Source: Nocardioides sp. Soil774
GTDB lineage: Bacteria > Actinomycetota > Actinomycetes > Propionibacteriales > Nocardioidaceae
NCBI RefSeq assembly: GCF_001428125.1
Contig: NZ_LMSM01000006.1
Location: 62,001 to 126,000 of the forward strand
Length of the DNA stretch: 64,000 bases
Direction of reading: 5' to 3'
A model generated the notes under the pieces. It made no database searches, had not been told where the DNA came from, and saw nothing but the letters and a program-made list of their open reading frames with translations. Positions 31,069-40,794 of this stretch are shown piece by piece (position 1 is the stretch's first letter; each line of letters opens with the position of its first letter). The position numbers were made by a program, and so were the translations under genes.

Positions 31069-32315
31069 CCTGGAGGGCATCCGTCTCACCGCTCGCCGAG
31101 CGCAACTTCGCGTGGTACTTCTCCTCGCGGCTGGTCAACACCCTCGGCGCGATGATGGCCAACATCGCGCTGACCTTCGCGGTCCTCGACATCGACGGGC
31201 GCGCGATCGCGATCGGTCAGGTGCTCGCGGCCCACACGATCCCGATGATCCTGCTGCTGCTGTGGGGCGGCGTCCTGTCCGACCGCTTCCCCCGCGCCGT
31301 GGTGCTGCAGGTGTCCAACGTCCTGTCCGCCCTGTCGCAGGGCGCGATCGCGGTGCTGGTGCTGACCGGGCGCGCAGAGCTGTGGATGATCATCGTGCTC
31401 AGCGCCTTCCACGGCGCGGTGTCGGCGATGTCGATGCCGGCGATGGCCGGACTGGTCCCCCAGCTGGTGCCCCGCGAGTCGCTGCAGCAGGCCAACGCCC
31501 TGCTGTCGCTGACCCGCAACGGGCTCACCGTCCTCGGCCCGTCCCTCGGTGCGTTCATCGTGGTCACCTCGGGGCCCGGCTGGGCGCTCTTGGTGGACGC
31601 TCTCGCCTGGGCCGTCGCGGCCGTCCTGCTCGCCCCGGTGAAGATCCCGCCGCGACCGGCACGGGCCGAGGCCACCTCGACCTGGGCCGACCTGCGCGAG
31701 GGCTGGGCCTTCTTCCGCAGCGTCACCTGGCTGTGGGTCGTCGTGCTCGGCTTCGGTGCGCTCAACATGATCCACAACGGCGCCCTGTTCACCCTCGGTC
31801 CCGTGGTCGCCGAGGACACGATCGGGCGCCAGGCATGGGGATTCGTGCTCTCCGCCGAGGCGCTCGGCCTCCTGGCGATGGCGGTGGTGCTGCTGCGCTT
31901 CCGGCTGGAGCGGCCCCTGCTGTGGGGCATGCTCGCGATCACCCTCAACGCCGCACCCATGGTGATGCTCGGCGTCGACCCGGTCGTGGTGGCGCTCGTC
32001 GCAGCCGCGTTCGTGGGTGGCATGGGCATCGAGGTGTTCTCGATGGGCTGGTCGCTGGCGATGCAGGAGAACATCGACGACGACATGCTGAGCCGGGCCT
32101 ACTCCTACGACATGCTCGGGTCGTTCATCGCCATGCCGATCGGCCAGCTCGCGTGGGGCCCGCTCGGCCTGGCGTTCGGCAACGAGCGGGTGCTCGTGGC
32201 CTCCGGGATCGCGTACGCCGTCATCTGCGCGCTCGTCCTCTGCTCGCGCTCGGTGCGCGACCTGCCGCGCGCACGGGTGACCCCCGCGGCAGACGTGAGC
32301 AGCGCCACGTCCTAG
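31065..32315 (+). CDS. MFS efflux transporter
   Basis: A 416-residue major facilitator protein with about 11-12 membrane helices. The helix 2-3 loop motif is GGVLSDRFPRAVVL (motif A), and 'SRLVNTLGAMMANIALTFAVLD' starts helix 1. It resembles macrolide-type exporters of the MefA group; the drug is not known. The ATG overlaps the regulator's stop (ATGA), so both are one operon. Confidence 0.88.
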   Translation: MTWRASVSPLAERNFAWYFSSRLVNTLGAMMANIALTFAVLDIDGRAIAIGQVLAAHTIPMILLLLWGGVLSDRFPRAVVLQVSNVLSALSQGAIAVLVLTGRAELWMIIVLSAFHGAVSAMSMPAMAGLVPQLVPRESLQQANALLSLTRNGLTVLGPSLGAFIVVTSGPGWALLVDALAWAVAAVLLAPVKIPPRPARAEATSTWADLREGWAFFRSVTWLWVVVLGFGALNMIHNGALFTLGPVVAEDTIGRQAWGFVLSAEALGLLAMAVVLLRFRLERPLLWGMLAITLNAAPMVMLGVDPVVVALVAAAFVGGMGIEVFSMGWSLAMQENIDDDMLSRAYSYDMLGSFIAMPIGQLAWGPLGLAFGNERVLVASGIAYAVICALVLCSRSVRDLPRARVTPAADVSSATS

Positions 32316-32324
32316 GGTCCCAAC

Positions 32325-33086
32325 ATGGGAGTCATGGACATGTTCCGCCTGGACGGCAAGGTCGTCATCGTCACCGGGGCCTCGAGCGGCCTCGGGGTCG
32401 CGTTCGCCCACTGCTTCGCCGACGCCGGCGCCGACGTGGTGCTCGGCGCGCGCCGTGTCGACAAGCTCACGCGGGTCGCTGAGTCCGTGCGCTCGACCGG
32501 GCGCCGCGTGCACACGGTCGCCACCGACGTCGCCGACCCCGAGCAGTGCCAGCGGCTCGTGGACGAGGCGATGGCGAAGTTCGGACGCGTCGACGTGCTG
32601 GTCAACAACGCCGGCATCGGCACCGCCGTCCCGGCCACCCGCGAGACGCCGGAGCAGTTCCGGTCCGTCATCGACGTCAACCTCAACGGCTGCTACTGGA
32701 TGGCGCAGGCGTGCGGCCGCGTCATGCAGCCCGGGTCGAGCATCATCAACATCTCCTCGATCCTCGGCATCACGACCGGCGGCCTGCCGCAGGCGGCGTA
32801 CAGCGCCTCCAAGGCCGGCCTGGGCGGCCTGACCCGCGACCTGGCCCAGCAGTGGACGGGCCGCAAGGGCATCCGCGTCAACGCCCTCGCGCCCGGCTTC
32901 TTCACCTCGGAGATGACCGAGACCTATCCCGAGGGCTACCTCGACCTCGCGCTCCAGCGCGTGCCGGCCGGCCGCAAGGGCGACCCGCACGAGCTCGCCG
33001 CCACCGCGGTCTGGCTGGCCTCCGACGCCGCCGGCTACGTCACCGGCCAGATGATCCCGGTCGACGGCGGCCTCACGATCGCCTGA
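32325..33086 (+). CDS. SDR-family oxidoreductase
   Basis: A 253-residue classical short-chain dehydrogenase. The cofactor motif TGASSGLG, the NNAG motif, the catalytic Ser in 'NISSILG' and YSASK (Tyr, Lys) are all present, and the C-terminal 'TGQMIPVDGGLTIA' is typical. NAD(P)-dependent; substrate unknown. It starts 9 bases after the MFS gene, possibly on the same transcript. Confidence 0.9.
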   Translation: MGVMDMFRLDGKVVIVTGASSGLGVAFAHCFADAGADVVLGARRVDKLTRVAESVRSTGRRVHTVATDVADPEQCQRLVDEAMAKFGRVDVLVNNAGIGTAVPATRETPEQFRSVIDVNLNGCYWMAQACGRVMQPGSSIINISSILGITTGGLPQAAYSASKAGLGGLTRDLAQQWTGRKGIRVNALAPGFFTSEMTETYPEGYLDLALQRVPAGRKGDPHELAATAVWLASDAAGYVTGQMIPVDGGLTIA

Positions 33087-33102
33087 CGTCCGCTCCCCTG
33101 CT

Positions 33103-33177
33103 TGTGCGGTGGTCGTGGTGCGGCTGATGCACCACGATCACCGCACAGCCGTCGGGATCCCCGGATATCCGGGGATC
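33103..33177. terminator. Bidirectional double hairpin between convergent genes
   Basis: A 19-base stem (33103-33121 with 33129-33147, one G-U pair, loop GGCTGAT) is followed by a perfect 22-base palindrome at 33156-33177 whose core is CCCCGGATATCCGGGG. The same core follows a hairpin at 8253-8272. It lies between the convergent SDR and aminotransferase genes. Confidence 0.7.
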
Positions 33178-33205
33178 GCAACGACCGGCGACCGCCGCGG
33201 AGAGG

Positions 33206-34441
33206 TCAGCCGCCCGCGAGGATCTCGGTGACCGCGGAGACCAGCAGCGCGACGTCGTCGTCGCTGGCGACCAGCGGCGGGGCGAAGCGCACGGTCGAGC
33301 CGTGGGTGTCCTTGGCGAGGATGCCGCGCGCCATGAGCGCCTCGGACATCTGCCGACCGGTCATCAGGGCGGGGTCGATGTCGATGCCGGCCCACGCACC
33401 GCGCACGCGTACGTCGACCAGGCCGCGGCCCACGAGGGGGCGGAAGCCCGCCTCGATCTGGTCGCCGATCTCGGCGGCGCGGGCCTGGAAGGTGCCCTCC
33501 TCGAGCATCGCGACGACCTCGGTGCCGATGGCCGCGGCGAGCGGGTTGCCGCCGAAGGTCGAGCCGTGCGAGCCGGGGGTGATGACGTCCATGACGTCGT
33601 GGTCGGCCGCGATGGCGGAGACGGGGTAGATGCCGCCGCCGAGCGCCTTGCCCATGACGTAGATGTCGGGCACGACGTCCTCGTGGTCGCACGCGAAGGT
33701 CTTGCCCGAGCGGGCCAGGCCCGACTGGATCTCGTCGGCGACCATCAGCACGTTGCGCTCGGTGCACAGCGCGCGCAGGTCGCGCAGGAAGCCCTCGGGC
33801 GGCATGACCACGCCACCCTCGCCCTGGATCGGCTCGAAGAGCACCGCGACGGTCGTCTCGTCGATGGCGGCGGCCACGGCGTCGATGTCGCCGTAGGCGG
33901 CGCGACGGAAGCCGGAGGTGAACGGGGCGTAGCCCGACGTCGCGACCTCGTCGTCGGAGAAGCTCACGATGGTCGTCGTGCGGCCGTGGAAGTTGCCCTC
34001 CATGGTCACGATCGAGGCCTGTCCGGCGGGCACGCCCTTGACCTCGTAGCCCCACTTGCGGCTGACCTTGATCGCGGTCTCGACGGCCTCGGCGCCGGAG
34101 TTCATCGGCAGGATCATGTCCTTGCCGGTCAGGCGCGCCAGCGCCTCGGCGAAGCCGCTGAGGCGGTCGTTGAAGAAGGCGCGGCTCGTGAGCGTCAGGC
34201 GGCCGAGCTGCTCGCGCGCGACCGCGACCAGGCGCTCGTTGGAGTGCCCGAAGTTGAGCGCGGAGTAGCCCGCGAGGCAGTCGAGGTAGCGCTTGCCGTC
34301 GACGTCGATGACCCAGGCGCCGTCGCCCTCGGCGAGCACCACCGGGAGGGGGTGGTAGTTGTGCGCGGCGTAGCGCTCGGTGGTCGCGATGTGAGCGGCG
34401 GTGAGCTCGGAGGTGCTGGCGGAGAGGTCGGTCGCGGTCAT
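33206..34441 (-). CDS. rocD: Ornithine--oxo-acid transaminase
   Basis: A 411-residue class III PLP aminotransferase that converts ornithine plus 2-oxoglutarate to glutamate semialdehyde. Visible are 'YLDCLAGYSALNFGHSN', PMNSGAEAVETAIK, 'EPIQGEGGVVMPPEGFL', ADEIQSG and the PLP Lys in VMGKALGGGIYPVSA. The pattern fits RocD rather than acetylornithine transaminase. The ATG at 34441 was chosen; a GTG at 34447 is possible. No other roc genes adjacent, although proA (also a glutamate-semialdehyde enzyme) lies 2.5 kb upstream. Confidence 0.9.
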   Translation of the reverse strand: MTATDLSASTSELTAAHIATTERYAAHNYHPLPVVLAEGDGAWVIDVDGKRYLDCLAGYSALNFGHSNERLVAVAREQLGRLTLTSRAFFNDRLSGFAEALARLTGKDMILPMNSGAEAVETAIKVSRKWGYEVKGVPAGQASIVTMEGNFHGRTTTIVSFSDDEVATSGYAPFTSGFRRAAYGDIDAVAAAIDETTVAVLFEPIQGEGGVVMPPEGFLRDLRALCTERNVLMVADEIQSGLARSGKTFACDHEDVVPDIYVMGKALGGGIYPVSAIAADHDVMDVITPGSHGSTFGGNPLAAAIGTEVVAMLEEGTFQARAAEIGDQIEAGFRPLVGRGLVDVRVRGAWAGIDIDPALMTGRQMSEALMARGILAKDTHGSTVRFAPPLVASDDDVALLVSAVTEILAGG

Positions 34442-34500
34442 GAGCACATGGTGCCACCGACCATTTCAGAACGCCGACTCGGCGAGGCCTGAGAAAAACG

Positions 34501-34531
34501 AAGAAGTCCGGCGCTCTGCGCCGGACTTCTT
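34501..34531 (-). terminator. tRNA-Ala terminator
   Basis: A 14-base perfect stem (AAGAAGTCCGGCGC and its complement) with a 3-base loop, 3 bases after the tRNA 3' end on the minus strand and followed there by CGTTTTTC. Confidence 0.85.
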
Positions 34532-34533
34532 GT

Positions 34534-34609
34534 TGGTGGAGCTGAGGGGACTCGAACCCCTGACCCTCTGCATGCCATGCAGATGCGCTACCAGCTGCGC
34601 CACAGCCCC
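34534..34609 (-). tRNA. tRNA-Ala (GGC anticodon)
   Basis: A 76-base cloverleaf on the minus strand. Acceptor GGGGCTG pairs with CAGCTCC, the D-arm is GCGC-AGCTGGTA-GCGC, and the anticodon stem-loop is TCTGC-ATGGCAT-GCAGA with anticodon GGC. The T-arm is AGGGG-TTCGAGT-CCCCT, and the 3' end ACCA is encoded. It reads GCC and GCU Ala codons. It has its own promoter and terminator. Confidence 0.97.
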
Positions 34610-34620
34610 AACAGCCGGAA

Positions 34621-34649
34621 ACATTAGCGGACGCCCCCGCCGAGGTGAA
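34621..34649 (-). promoter_or_regulatory. tRNA-Ala promoter
   Basis: On the minus strand: TTCACC (-35), 17 bases, TAATGT (-10), with the -10 box ending 11 bases before the tRNA 5' end. Spacing and distance fit a sigma-70-type promoter. Confidence 0.65.
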
Positions 34650-34663
34650 ATCGGGGTCCCCGG

Positions 34664-35134
34664 TCAGGTCAGCCAGCGCCAGAGGAGCCAGATCCCGAGC
34701 ACCGTGGCGACCACGCCGGCGAGCACCGGGACGACCATGAGCGCCACCGCGCCGACGACGTAGGCCGGCGTCGGCGGCTCCCGCAGGGGCTCGCGCTCGA
34801 GCTCGCGCAGCAGCAGCCGGAGGTTCTTGCGGTTGGCGCGGTGGGCCACGTCGAGCAGGTCGCCGATGCCCGGGACCAGCCCGAGCACGGCGTCGAGGAG
34901 CAGGTTGAGGCCCATCCGGGCCAGCACCACCATCGGCACCCGGGCGCGGACCGCGTCGCGCACGATGACGGTCGACAGCGCACTCCCGAGCGCGTCACCG
35001 ATGCCGGGCACCAGCCCGATGACGGCGTCGAGGCCCACCCCGATGCGGGTGCCGGGCACGGTGACGGCGTCGTCCATGACCCGCGCGACCTGCCGGCTCA
35101 GGGCCACGTCGACCTCGCGGGCGCGCTCGCTCAC
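34664..35134 (-). CDS. DUF4112 domain membrane protein
   Basis: A 156-residue protein of the DUF4112 family: two copies of the motif LVPGIGD ('DAVIGLVPGIGDALG', 'DAVLGLVPGIGDLLD') in hydrophobic segments, plus a C-terminal membrane helix. Function unknown. The GTG overlaps the stop of the upstream mutase gene (GTGA), so it is the last gene of the nadD-rsfS block. Confidence 0.85.
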   Translation of the reverse strand: MSERAREVDVALSRQVARVMDDAVTVPGTRIGVGLDAVIGLVPGIGDALGSALSTVIVRDAVRARVPMVVLARMGLNLLLDAVLGLVPGIGDLLDVAHRANRKNLRLLLRELEREPLREPPTPAYVVGAVALMVVPVLAGVVATVLGIWLLWRWLT

Positions 35135-35760
35135 CCGACCACCCGGTTCCAGGCGGTCATCCGCCACCGCTCACGCCCGCCGGTCCAGAAGGAGGCGGAG
35201 TGCTCCAGCTCGACCCAGCCGCAGTTGGCCAGGCCACCGAGCGCGTCCTCCCCCGGGTCGGCGCCCCAGCCCAGGAACGCCGGCACGCACGTGCGCAGGG
35301 CGGCGCCGTGGGAGACCAGCAGGCCGGTCTCGCCCTCGCCCAGCGAGTCGGCGTACGCCGTCAGCGCGGGGAGGAAGCGGGCGAGCACGTCGTCGCGGGT
35401 CTCGCGCCCGGGGATCGCGGCGATGTCGCCGGCGACCAGGGCGGCGTGCTCGGCGGGGTGCGCGGCGGCGTACTGGGTCGACGTCAGGCCGACCCGGTTC
35501 GGGCCGACGTCGTACTCGCGCAGGCGGGCGTCGAGCACCGGCTCGAGGCCGCACTCGGCCGCGACCGTCGACGCCGTGCGCGCGGCTCGCGCGAGGTCGG
35601 AGGACCAGATCGCGACCGGCGCCATCGCGGCGAGGACGGGCGCGACCTCTTTGGCCTGCGCGGCGCCCACCTCGTCGAGGTCGACGTCGGCGTGGCCCTG
35701 GGCGCGACCGGAGTCGTTCCAGGCGGTGCGTCCGTGCCGCAGCAGGACCAGGCGCCTCAC
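35131..35760 (-). CDS. Histidine phosphatase/phosphoglycerate mutase family protein
   Basis: A 209-residue protein with the phosphohistidine motif LLRHGRTAWN at the N-terminus, 'DLARAARTAS' and the second catalytic His in LLVSHGAALR. Members are broad phosphatases or mutases; the substrate is unknown. The GTG overlaps the rsfS stop (GTGA). This rsfS-phosphatase pair is common in actinobacteria. Confidence 0.87.
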   Translation of the reverse strand: MRRLVLLRHGRTAWNDSGRAQGHADVDLDEVGAAQAKEVAPVLAAMAPVAIWSSDLARAARTASTVAAECGLEPVLDARLREYDVGPNRVGLTSTQYAAAHPAEHAALVAGDIAAIPGRETRDDVLARFLPALTAYADSLGEGETGLLVSHGAALRTCVPAFLGWGADPGEDALGGLANCGWVELEHSASFWTGGRERWRMTAWNRVVG

Positions 35761-36116
35761 GTCAGGGTGAGCGGGATGACCGGGCAGTCGCTCCACAGGC
35801 GCTCGAGGGCGTAGAACATCCGCTCCTCCTCGTGCTGCACGTGCACGACGATCTCGCCGTAGTCGAGCAGCACCCAGCGACCCTCGCGGTGGCCCTCGCG
35901 ACGGATCGGCTTTGCGCCGGCCTCACGCAGCTTGTCCTCGACCTCGTCGACGATGGCGCCGACGGCGCGCTCGTTGCTGGCGCTGGCGATGACGAAGGCG
36001 TCGGTGATGGCGAGCTGCTCGCTGACGTCGAAGGCGAGCACCTGGTCGGCCTTCTTGTCGTGCGCGGCCTGGGCTGCGACGGCGACGAGCTCGAGGGCGT
36101 GGTCGGTGGCTGTCAT
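35757..36116 (-). CDS. rsfS: Ribosome silencing factor RsfS
   Basis: A 119-residue protein that binds ribosomal protein uL14 and blocks subunit joining in slow growth. '[36 protein letters not shown]' and '[28 protein letters not shown]' are diagnostic. The ATG overlaps the nadD stop (ATGA). The nadD-rsfS order is widely conserved. Confidence 0.95.
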   Translation of the reverse strand: MTATDHALELVAVAAQAAHDKKADQVLAFDVSEQLAITDAFVIASASNERAVGAIVDEVEDKLREAGAKPIRREGHREGRWVLLDYGEIVVHVQHEEERMFYALERLWSDCPVIPLTLT

Positions 36117-36730
36117 GCGGGGTCCTTGCTGTAGAGGTGGTGCTTGGAGATGTACTGCACGACGCCGTCGGGCACGAGGTACCAGACCGGCTCGCCGCGC
36201 CGGGTGCGGTCGCGGCAGTCGGTGGAGGAGATCGCGAGTGCGGGGATCTCGACCATGGTGACCTTGTCGGAGGGGATCTTGTCGAGCGTGGCTGCGTCCA
36301 TGGCGTAGCCGGGCCGCGTGCAGCCGACGAAGTTGGCGAGCTCGAAGAGCTCGTCGACGTCGCGCCAGGTGAAGATGTCGGCCAGCGCGTCGGCGCCGGT
36401 GATGAAGAACAGCTCCGCGTCGGGCATGACGGCCTTGAGGTCGCGCAGCGTGTCGATGGTGTACGTCGGCCCGTCGCGGTCGATGTCGACCCGCGAGACG
36501 TTGAAGCGCGGGTTGGCAGCCGTGGCCACGACCGTCATCAGGTAGCGGTGCTCGGCCTCGGTGACGTCGCGGTCGCTCTTCTGCCAGGGGTCGCCCGTGG
36601 GCACGAAGACGACCTCGTCGAGGTCGAACCACGCCTGGACCTCTGAGGCGGCGACGAGGTGGCCGTGGTGGATGGGGTCGAACGTCCCGCCCATCACTCC
36701 GACGCGGCGCCCGGCCGCGGGAGCAGTCAC
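36113..36730 (-). CDS. nadD: Nicotinate-nucleotide adenylyltransferase
   Basis: A 205-residue enzyme that joins ATP and nicotinate mononucleotide in NAD synthesis. The nucleotidyltransferase motif [11 protein letters not shown] is at residues 14-24 and the second motif ISSTDCRDR near the C-terminus. It heads the tightly overlapping nadD-rsfS-mutase-DUF4112 block and follows a tiny membrane-protein gene by 13 bases. Confidence 0.95.
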   Translation of the reverse strand: MTAPAAGRRVGVMGGTFDPIHHGHLVAASEVQAWFDLDEVVFVPTGDPWQKSDRDVTEAEHRYLMTVVATAANPRFNVSRVDIDRDGPTYTIDTLRDLKAVMPDAELFFITGADALADIFTWRDVDELFELANFVGCTRPGYAMDAATLDKIPSDKVTMVEIPALAISSTDCRDRTRRGEPVWYLVPDGVVQYISKHHLYSKDPA

Positions 36731-36743
36731 GAGATCGCCGGCC

Positions 36744-36893
36744 TCAGCTGTGCTCGCGACCGCCGCCGAAGGAGACCACGGCCAGGAGCAGCACCAGCAG
36801 CAGGGCCAGCGCGATGCCGCCGACGACGAAGGGGCTGATCACGGGGTCGCCGTGCTCGGCCTCGGCGGCGAGGACAGTCAGGGAGCTCAACAT
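36744..36893 (-). CDS. 49-residue single-pass membrane protein
   Basis: A short gene: ATG preceded by AGGA at 9 bases, 50 codons, between proA and nadD on the same strand. The protein has a short outer N-terminus (EAEHGDP), one membrane helix of about 22 residues ([21 protein letters not shown]) and a small Gly/Arg tail (GGGREHS). Codon bias fits a real gene. No known function. Confidence 0.65.
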   Translation of the reverse strand: MLSSLTVLAAEAEHGDPVISPFVVGGIALALLLVLLLAVVSFGGGREHS

Positions 36894-36926
36894 GGGCGCG
36901 ATCCTATCGCCTGCCCGCGCCAGCTC

Positions 36927-38177
36927 TCAGCGCACGTGCCCGTCGCCCACCACGACGTACTTGCTCGAGGTCATCTCGGGCAGGCCCATGGGCCCCCGCG
37001 CGTGCAGCTTCTGGGTCGAGATGCCGATCTCCGCACCAAAGCCGAACTCCCCACCGTCGGTGAAGCGGGTCGAGGCGTTGACCACCACCGCCGCGGAGTC
37101 GACGGCCGCCACGAAGCGCCGGATCGTCGCCTGGTCACGCGCCAGGATGGCCTCGGTGTGGCCCGAGGAGAAGCGCCGGACGTGCTCGATCGCACCCTCC
37201 ACGTCGGCGACGACCGCAGCCGAGATCTCGAGCCCGAGGAACTCGGCGGCGTGGTCCTCGTCGGTCACCGGCACCACGCCGTCGTACTCCGCGAAGGTGG
37301 CGTCGCCGTGCACCAGCACGCCCGCCTCCTGCAGCGCCTCGACGACGCGGGGCACGAACTCGTCGGCGACGTCCTCGTGCACGAGCAGCGACTCGGCGGC
37401 GTTGCAGACGCTGGTGCGCTGGGTCTTGGCGTTCATCACGATCGCCAGCGCCTGGTCGAGGTCAGCGGAGGCGTCGACGTAGACGTGGCAGTTGCCGACG
37501 CCGGTCTCGATCACCGGCACCGTGGACTCCTCGACCACGCTGCGGATCAGGCCCGCTCCCCCGCGCGGGATGAGCACGTCGACCAGTCCCCTGGCCCTCA
37601 TCAGCGCCTTGACGCTGTCGTGGGTGTCGCCCGGCACCAGCTGTACGACGTCCTCCGGCAGGCCGCTGCCCGCCAGCGCCTCCCGCATCGCCGCGACGAT
37701 CGCGGCGTTGCTCGAGCGCGCACTGGACGAGCCGCGCAGCAGGACGGCGTTGCCGGCCTTGAGGCAGATCCCGGCGGCGTCGGCGGTGACGTTGGGGCGC
37801 GCTTCGTAGATCATGCCGACCACCCCGAACGGCACCCGCACCTGGCGCAGCTCGAGGCCGTTGGCGAGGGTGCTGCCATGCAGCACCTCGCCGACCGGGT
37901 CGGGCAGGCCCGCGACGTCGCGCAGCCCCTGCGCCATCGCGGCGAGCCGGGCGTCGTCGAGGCGCAGCCGGTCGACGATGTTGGCCGGGGTGCCGCCGGT
38001 CTCCGCACGCGCGACGTCCTCGGCGTTGGCCGCCAGGATCGCCGGCGCCGAGGCCAGCAGCGCGTCGGCCATCGCGTGCAGCGCGGCGTCCTTGACCGAA
38101 CGGGTGGCCGTGGCGAGCACGTGGCTCGCGGTGCGGGCCCGGCCGGCGACCTCGCGGACTGCTTCCTCGCTGCTCAT
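36927..38177 (-). CDS. proA: Gamma-glutamyl phosphate reductase
   Basis: A 416-residue NADPH-dependent enzyme of proline synthesis, reducing glutamyl-5-phosphate to glutamate semialdehyde. Visible are [27 protein letters not shown] (split here by its family spacing), the catalytic Cys in '[17 protein letters not shown]', and '[23 protein letters not shown]' near the end. The ATG at 38177 gives the family length. proB is not in this window. Confidence 0.95.
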   Translation of the reverse strand: MSSEEAVREVAGRARTASHVLATATRSVKDAALHAMADALLASAPAILAANAEDVARAETGGTPANIVDRLRLDDARLAAMAQGLRDVAGLPDPVGEVLHGSTLANGLELRQVRVPFGVVGMIYEARPNVTADAAGICLKAGNAVLLRGSSSARSSNAAIVAAMREALAGSGLPEDVVQLVPGDTHDSVKALMRARGLVDVLIPRGGAGLIRSVVEESTVPVIETGVGNCHVYVDASADLDQALAIVMNAKTQRTSVCNAAESLLVHEDVADEFVPRVVEALQEAGVLVHGDATFAEYDGVVPVTDEDHAAEFLGLEISAAVVADVEGAIEHVRRFSSGHTEAILARDQATIRRFVAAVDSAAVVVNASTRFTDGGEFGFGAEIGISTQKLHARGPMGLPEMTSSKYVVVGDGHVR

Positions 38178-38216
38178 GACGTCCAGCGTAGGTCGATCGG
38201 ACCTAGGGTGAGGCGC

Positions 38217-39764
38217 ATGTCTCGCATCACGGGGGTGGTCGTCGCGCTGGCGACGGCAGCGACGGTCCTGTCCGGCTCGACGGCGGAGGCGGCCCCGCCG
38301 CCCGGCACGGGCGGCGTGGCCGGGACGGCGGACCTGCCACGCGAGATCCCGGGAGGGGTCGAGCTGAGGCTCGCCGACGGCGACCGGCTGCGTGTGTGGG
38401 CCTCGGAGAGCTACCGCACCGTGCGGGCGAGGCGCCTCGAGGCGACCACAGGGGTGTGGTCGGACCCGGTGGTCGTCCTGCGCAGGAAGCGGCTCTTCTG
38501 CGGCGACGTCGACGCTCGCACCGCCGGCGGCGCTGTCGCCGTCGTCGCCGAGTGCGACCGGGGCGGATACGCCGAGGACGAGGCGCCGACCTCCTCGCAG
38601 GCGCTGTGGTCGCCCGACACGGTCACGTGGTCGGCGTACGAGCTGGAGGGCGAGGCCTACGAGGAGCCGGGCATCTCCCCCGGGGGCACGCGCGCCATCT
38701 ATCCCGAGGGCGGCGGCTACGTGACGTTCGGCCCGGAGGGGTTCGTCCGGCACCGGCTCGAGACCCCGGGCCAGGAGTACACCGCGACCGCCACCATCAC
38801 CGACGACGCGCAGGTCTCCTACCTCTACGGGTCCGGGCTGGCCAGTCACTGCAGCATCGTCGTGCTGACGCGCACCGGCGACGAGGCGCCCGTGCGCCAG
38901 GAGCTCGCTCCCGACGACGCGTGCTCCGACACCGACTTCGCCAACGTCGACGCCTTCACCACGCTCTTCGGCTGGTTCGGCGACCCCGGCCAGGTGGCCG
39001 TCATCTCCCGGCCGGACGCTTCCTCGCCGTGGGCGGTCACGCAGGTCGCCCCCCAGGATGCCCCCGGGCTGGTGCTCCCCGACGAGTGGCCCCTCGACCG
39101 CCAGTTCTTCTCCGCGCCCGGAGTGCCGCTCGTCGCGCTCGGCTCACGGACCAGCCGACGGGTGCGTGCCCAGGTCTACGACCCGGTGGCCCAGGCGTGG
39201 GGCCCGGCGACCACGATCCACCAGGCGCGGGCGCGGTGCACGTGGAGCGACGCCGACCCGGTGGGCCCGCTCGCCGTGCTCGTCGCCGTCGTGACCTGCG
39301 GCGACGACAACGTCGTGCTCACCACCCGCGACGGCGTGTCCTGGCAGGCGCTGCGGATGGGACCGCGGCCGCTGGGCCAGTCCCGCGACGGGCGGTACGT
39401 CGCCGTGCCCAGTCCGACCAGCACGCACGTGATCTCGCCCGAACGGGGCGTCGTCACCCTCCCGGGCGGCGTGGGCGGCGCACGCTGCGACGTCGTGGTG
39501 CCCGACGGGCCGGACGCCGCCGTGCGCGTGGTCGCGACGCGCGGATCACGCCGGTGGCCGGTGCGCCTCGAGCGCGTGTCAGCCCTGGGCTCGGAGAGGC
39601 TGGGGCGCGTCGCCGCGCCGACCCCGGGCAGGTGCAGCGACGCCGACCAGTTCTACGACGACCCCGGCAGCTTCGACATGATCAGCACCGCGATCGACCG
39701 CGGGCAGGTCCTGCGCATCGTGAGGCGGGGCGACGGGTGGAAGGCGCGGGCGCAGGCCTGGTGA
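38217..39764 (+). CDS. Secreted protein, unknown (beta-propeller-like composition)
   Basis: A 515-residue protein with a clear signal peptide ([20 protein letters not shown]... cleavage near AEA). The mature part is beta-rich, with repeated Trp/Gly/Asp turns such as '[12 protein letters not shown]' and '[13 protein letters not shown]', the look of a BNR/propeller-type fold, but no clear family was recognised. Several cysteines suggest disulfides outside the cell. Divergent from proA with only 39 bases between starts. A strong terminator follows. Confidence 0.65.
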   Translation: MSRITGVVVALATAATVLSGSTAEAAPPPGTGGVAGTADLPREIPGGVELRLADGDRLRVWASESYRTVRARRLEATTGVWSDPVVVLRRKRLFCGDVDARTAGGAVAVVAECDRGGYAEDEAPTSSQALWSPDTVTWSAYELEGEAYEEPGISPGGTRAIYPEGGGYVTFGPEGFVRHRLETPGQEYTATATITDDAQVSYLYGSGLASHCSIVVLTRTGDEAPVRQELAPDDACSDTDFANVDAFTTLFGWFGDPGQVAVISRPDASSPWAVTQVAPQDAPGLVLPDEWPLDRQFFSAPGVPLVALGSRTSRRVRAQVYDPVAQAWGPATTIHQARARCTWSDADPVGPLAVLVAVVTCGDDNVVLTTRDGVSWQALRMGPRPLGQSRDGRYVAVPSPTSTHVISPERGVVTLPGGVGGARCDVVVPDGPDAAVRVVATRGSRRWPVRLERVSALGSERLGRVAAPTPGRCSDADQFYDDPGSFDMISTAIDRGQVLRIVRRGDGWKARAQAW

Positions 39765-39773
39765 CCCGGACGC

Positions 39774-39810
39774 ACGAACGCCCCCGGCCGCTGCGGCCGG
39801 GGGCGTTCGT
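39774..39810. terminator. Bidirectional terminator
   Basis: A 17-base perfect stem (ACGAACGCCCCCGGCCG and its complement) with a 3-base loop between two convergent genes, the secreted protein and etfA. Suited to stop both transcripts. Confidence 0.8.
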
Positions 39811-39827
39811 CGTGGGTCGGGCGGGGA

Positions 39828-40781
39828 TCAGCCCTTGCGCTCCTTGACCTTCTCGGTCGCGGCGGGCAGCACGGTGTGCAGGTCGCCGACGACGCCGAAG
39901 TCGACGAGCTCGAAGATCGGGGCCTCGGGGTCCTTGTTGACCGCGATGATCGTCTTCGAGGTCTGCATGCCCGCGCGGTGCTGGATCGCACCCGAGATGC
40001 CGTTGGCGACGTAGAGCTGCGGCGAGACCGTCTTGCCGGTCTGGCCGACCTGGAACGCGTGCGGCATCCAGCCCGAGTCGACCGCGGCACGCGAGGCGCC
40101 AACGGCCGCGCCGAGCGAGTCGGCGAAGCCCTCGACGGGCTCGAAGTTGCCGCCGGTGCCACGACCGCCGGAGACCACGATGGCGGCCTCGGTGAGCTCG
40201 GGGCGCCCGGTCGACTGGCGCGGCTGGGTGGCCACGATCTGCGCGGTCTTCGCGGCGTCCGACACGGTCGCGGCGAACGCCTCCACGGTGCCGGCACCCT
40301 CGGCCTCCTCGGGGGCGGCCGAGTTGGGCTTGACGGTGATGATCGGGGTGCCGTGGGTGACCTTGGCCTGCACCGTGTAGTTGCCGGCGAACACGCTCTG
40401 CGTCGTCGTGCCGTCGTCGGCGACGTCGACGGCGTCGGTGATCAGGCCCGAGCCCAGCTTGATCGCCAGGCGACCGGCGACCTCCTTGTTCTCGAACGTC
40501 GAGGGCAGCAGGATCGCGGCCGGGCTGGTCTTCTCGGCCAGCTGCTGCAGGGCCTCGGCCTTCGGCGCGACGAGGTAGCCCTTGATCTGGGCGTCGTCGA
40601 CGACGTAGACCTTCGCGGCGCCGTACTTCTTCACCTTCTCGGCCACGGCGTCGCCCTGCTCGGGCGAGCCGAAGAAGACCGCCGACGGCTCGCCGAGGCG
40701 ACGCGCGATCGTGAGCAGCTCGAAGGTCGGCTTCTTGACCTCGCCGTCGGCGTGGTCGATGACAACAAGAACCTCAGACAT
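39828..40781 (-). CDS. etfA: Electron transfer flavoprotein subunit alpha
   Basis: A 317-residue FAD-binding subunit. The C-terminal FAD domain is clear: [20 protein letters not shown], '[21 protein letters not shown]' and [21 protein letters not shown] (within the usual order). It accepts electrons from acyl-CoA dehydrogenases and passes them to the quinone pool. ATG with GAGGAG upstream, 13 bases after etfB. Confidence 0.96.
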   Translation of the reverse strand: MSEVLVVIDHADGEVKKPTFELLTIARRLGEPSAVFFGSPEQGDAVAEKVKKYGAAKVYVVDDAQIKGYLVAPKAEALQQLAEKTSPAAILLPSTFENKEVAGRLAIKLGSGLITDAVDVADDGTTTQSVFAGNYTVQAKVTHGTPIITVKPNSAAPEEAEGAGTVEAFAATVSDAAKTAQIVATQPRQSTGRPELTEAAIVVSGGRGTGGNFEPVEGFADSLGAAVGASRAAVDSGWMPHAFQVGQTGKTVSPQLYVANGISGAIQHRAGMQTSKTIIAVNKDPEAPIFELVDFGVVGDLHTVLPAATEKVKERKG

Positions 40782-40794
40782 GTCCAGCAGCTCC

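Noticed and set aside
34534-34609. tRNA-Ala as an integration site with a nearby mobile element
   Set aside because: No integrase, no duplicated tRNA end and no change in composition were seen around it.
36561-38216. Long plus-strand extension upstream of the secreted protein at 38217
   Set aside because: It is antisense to proA and lacks any domain; the signal peptide starts at 38217.
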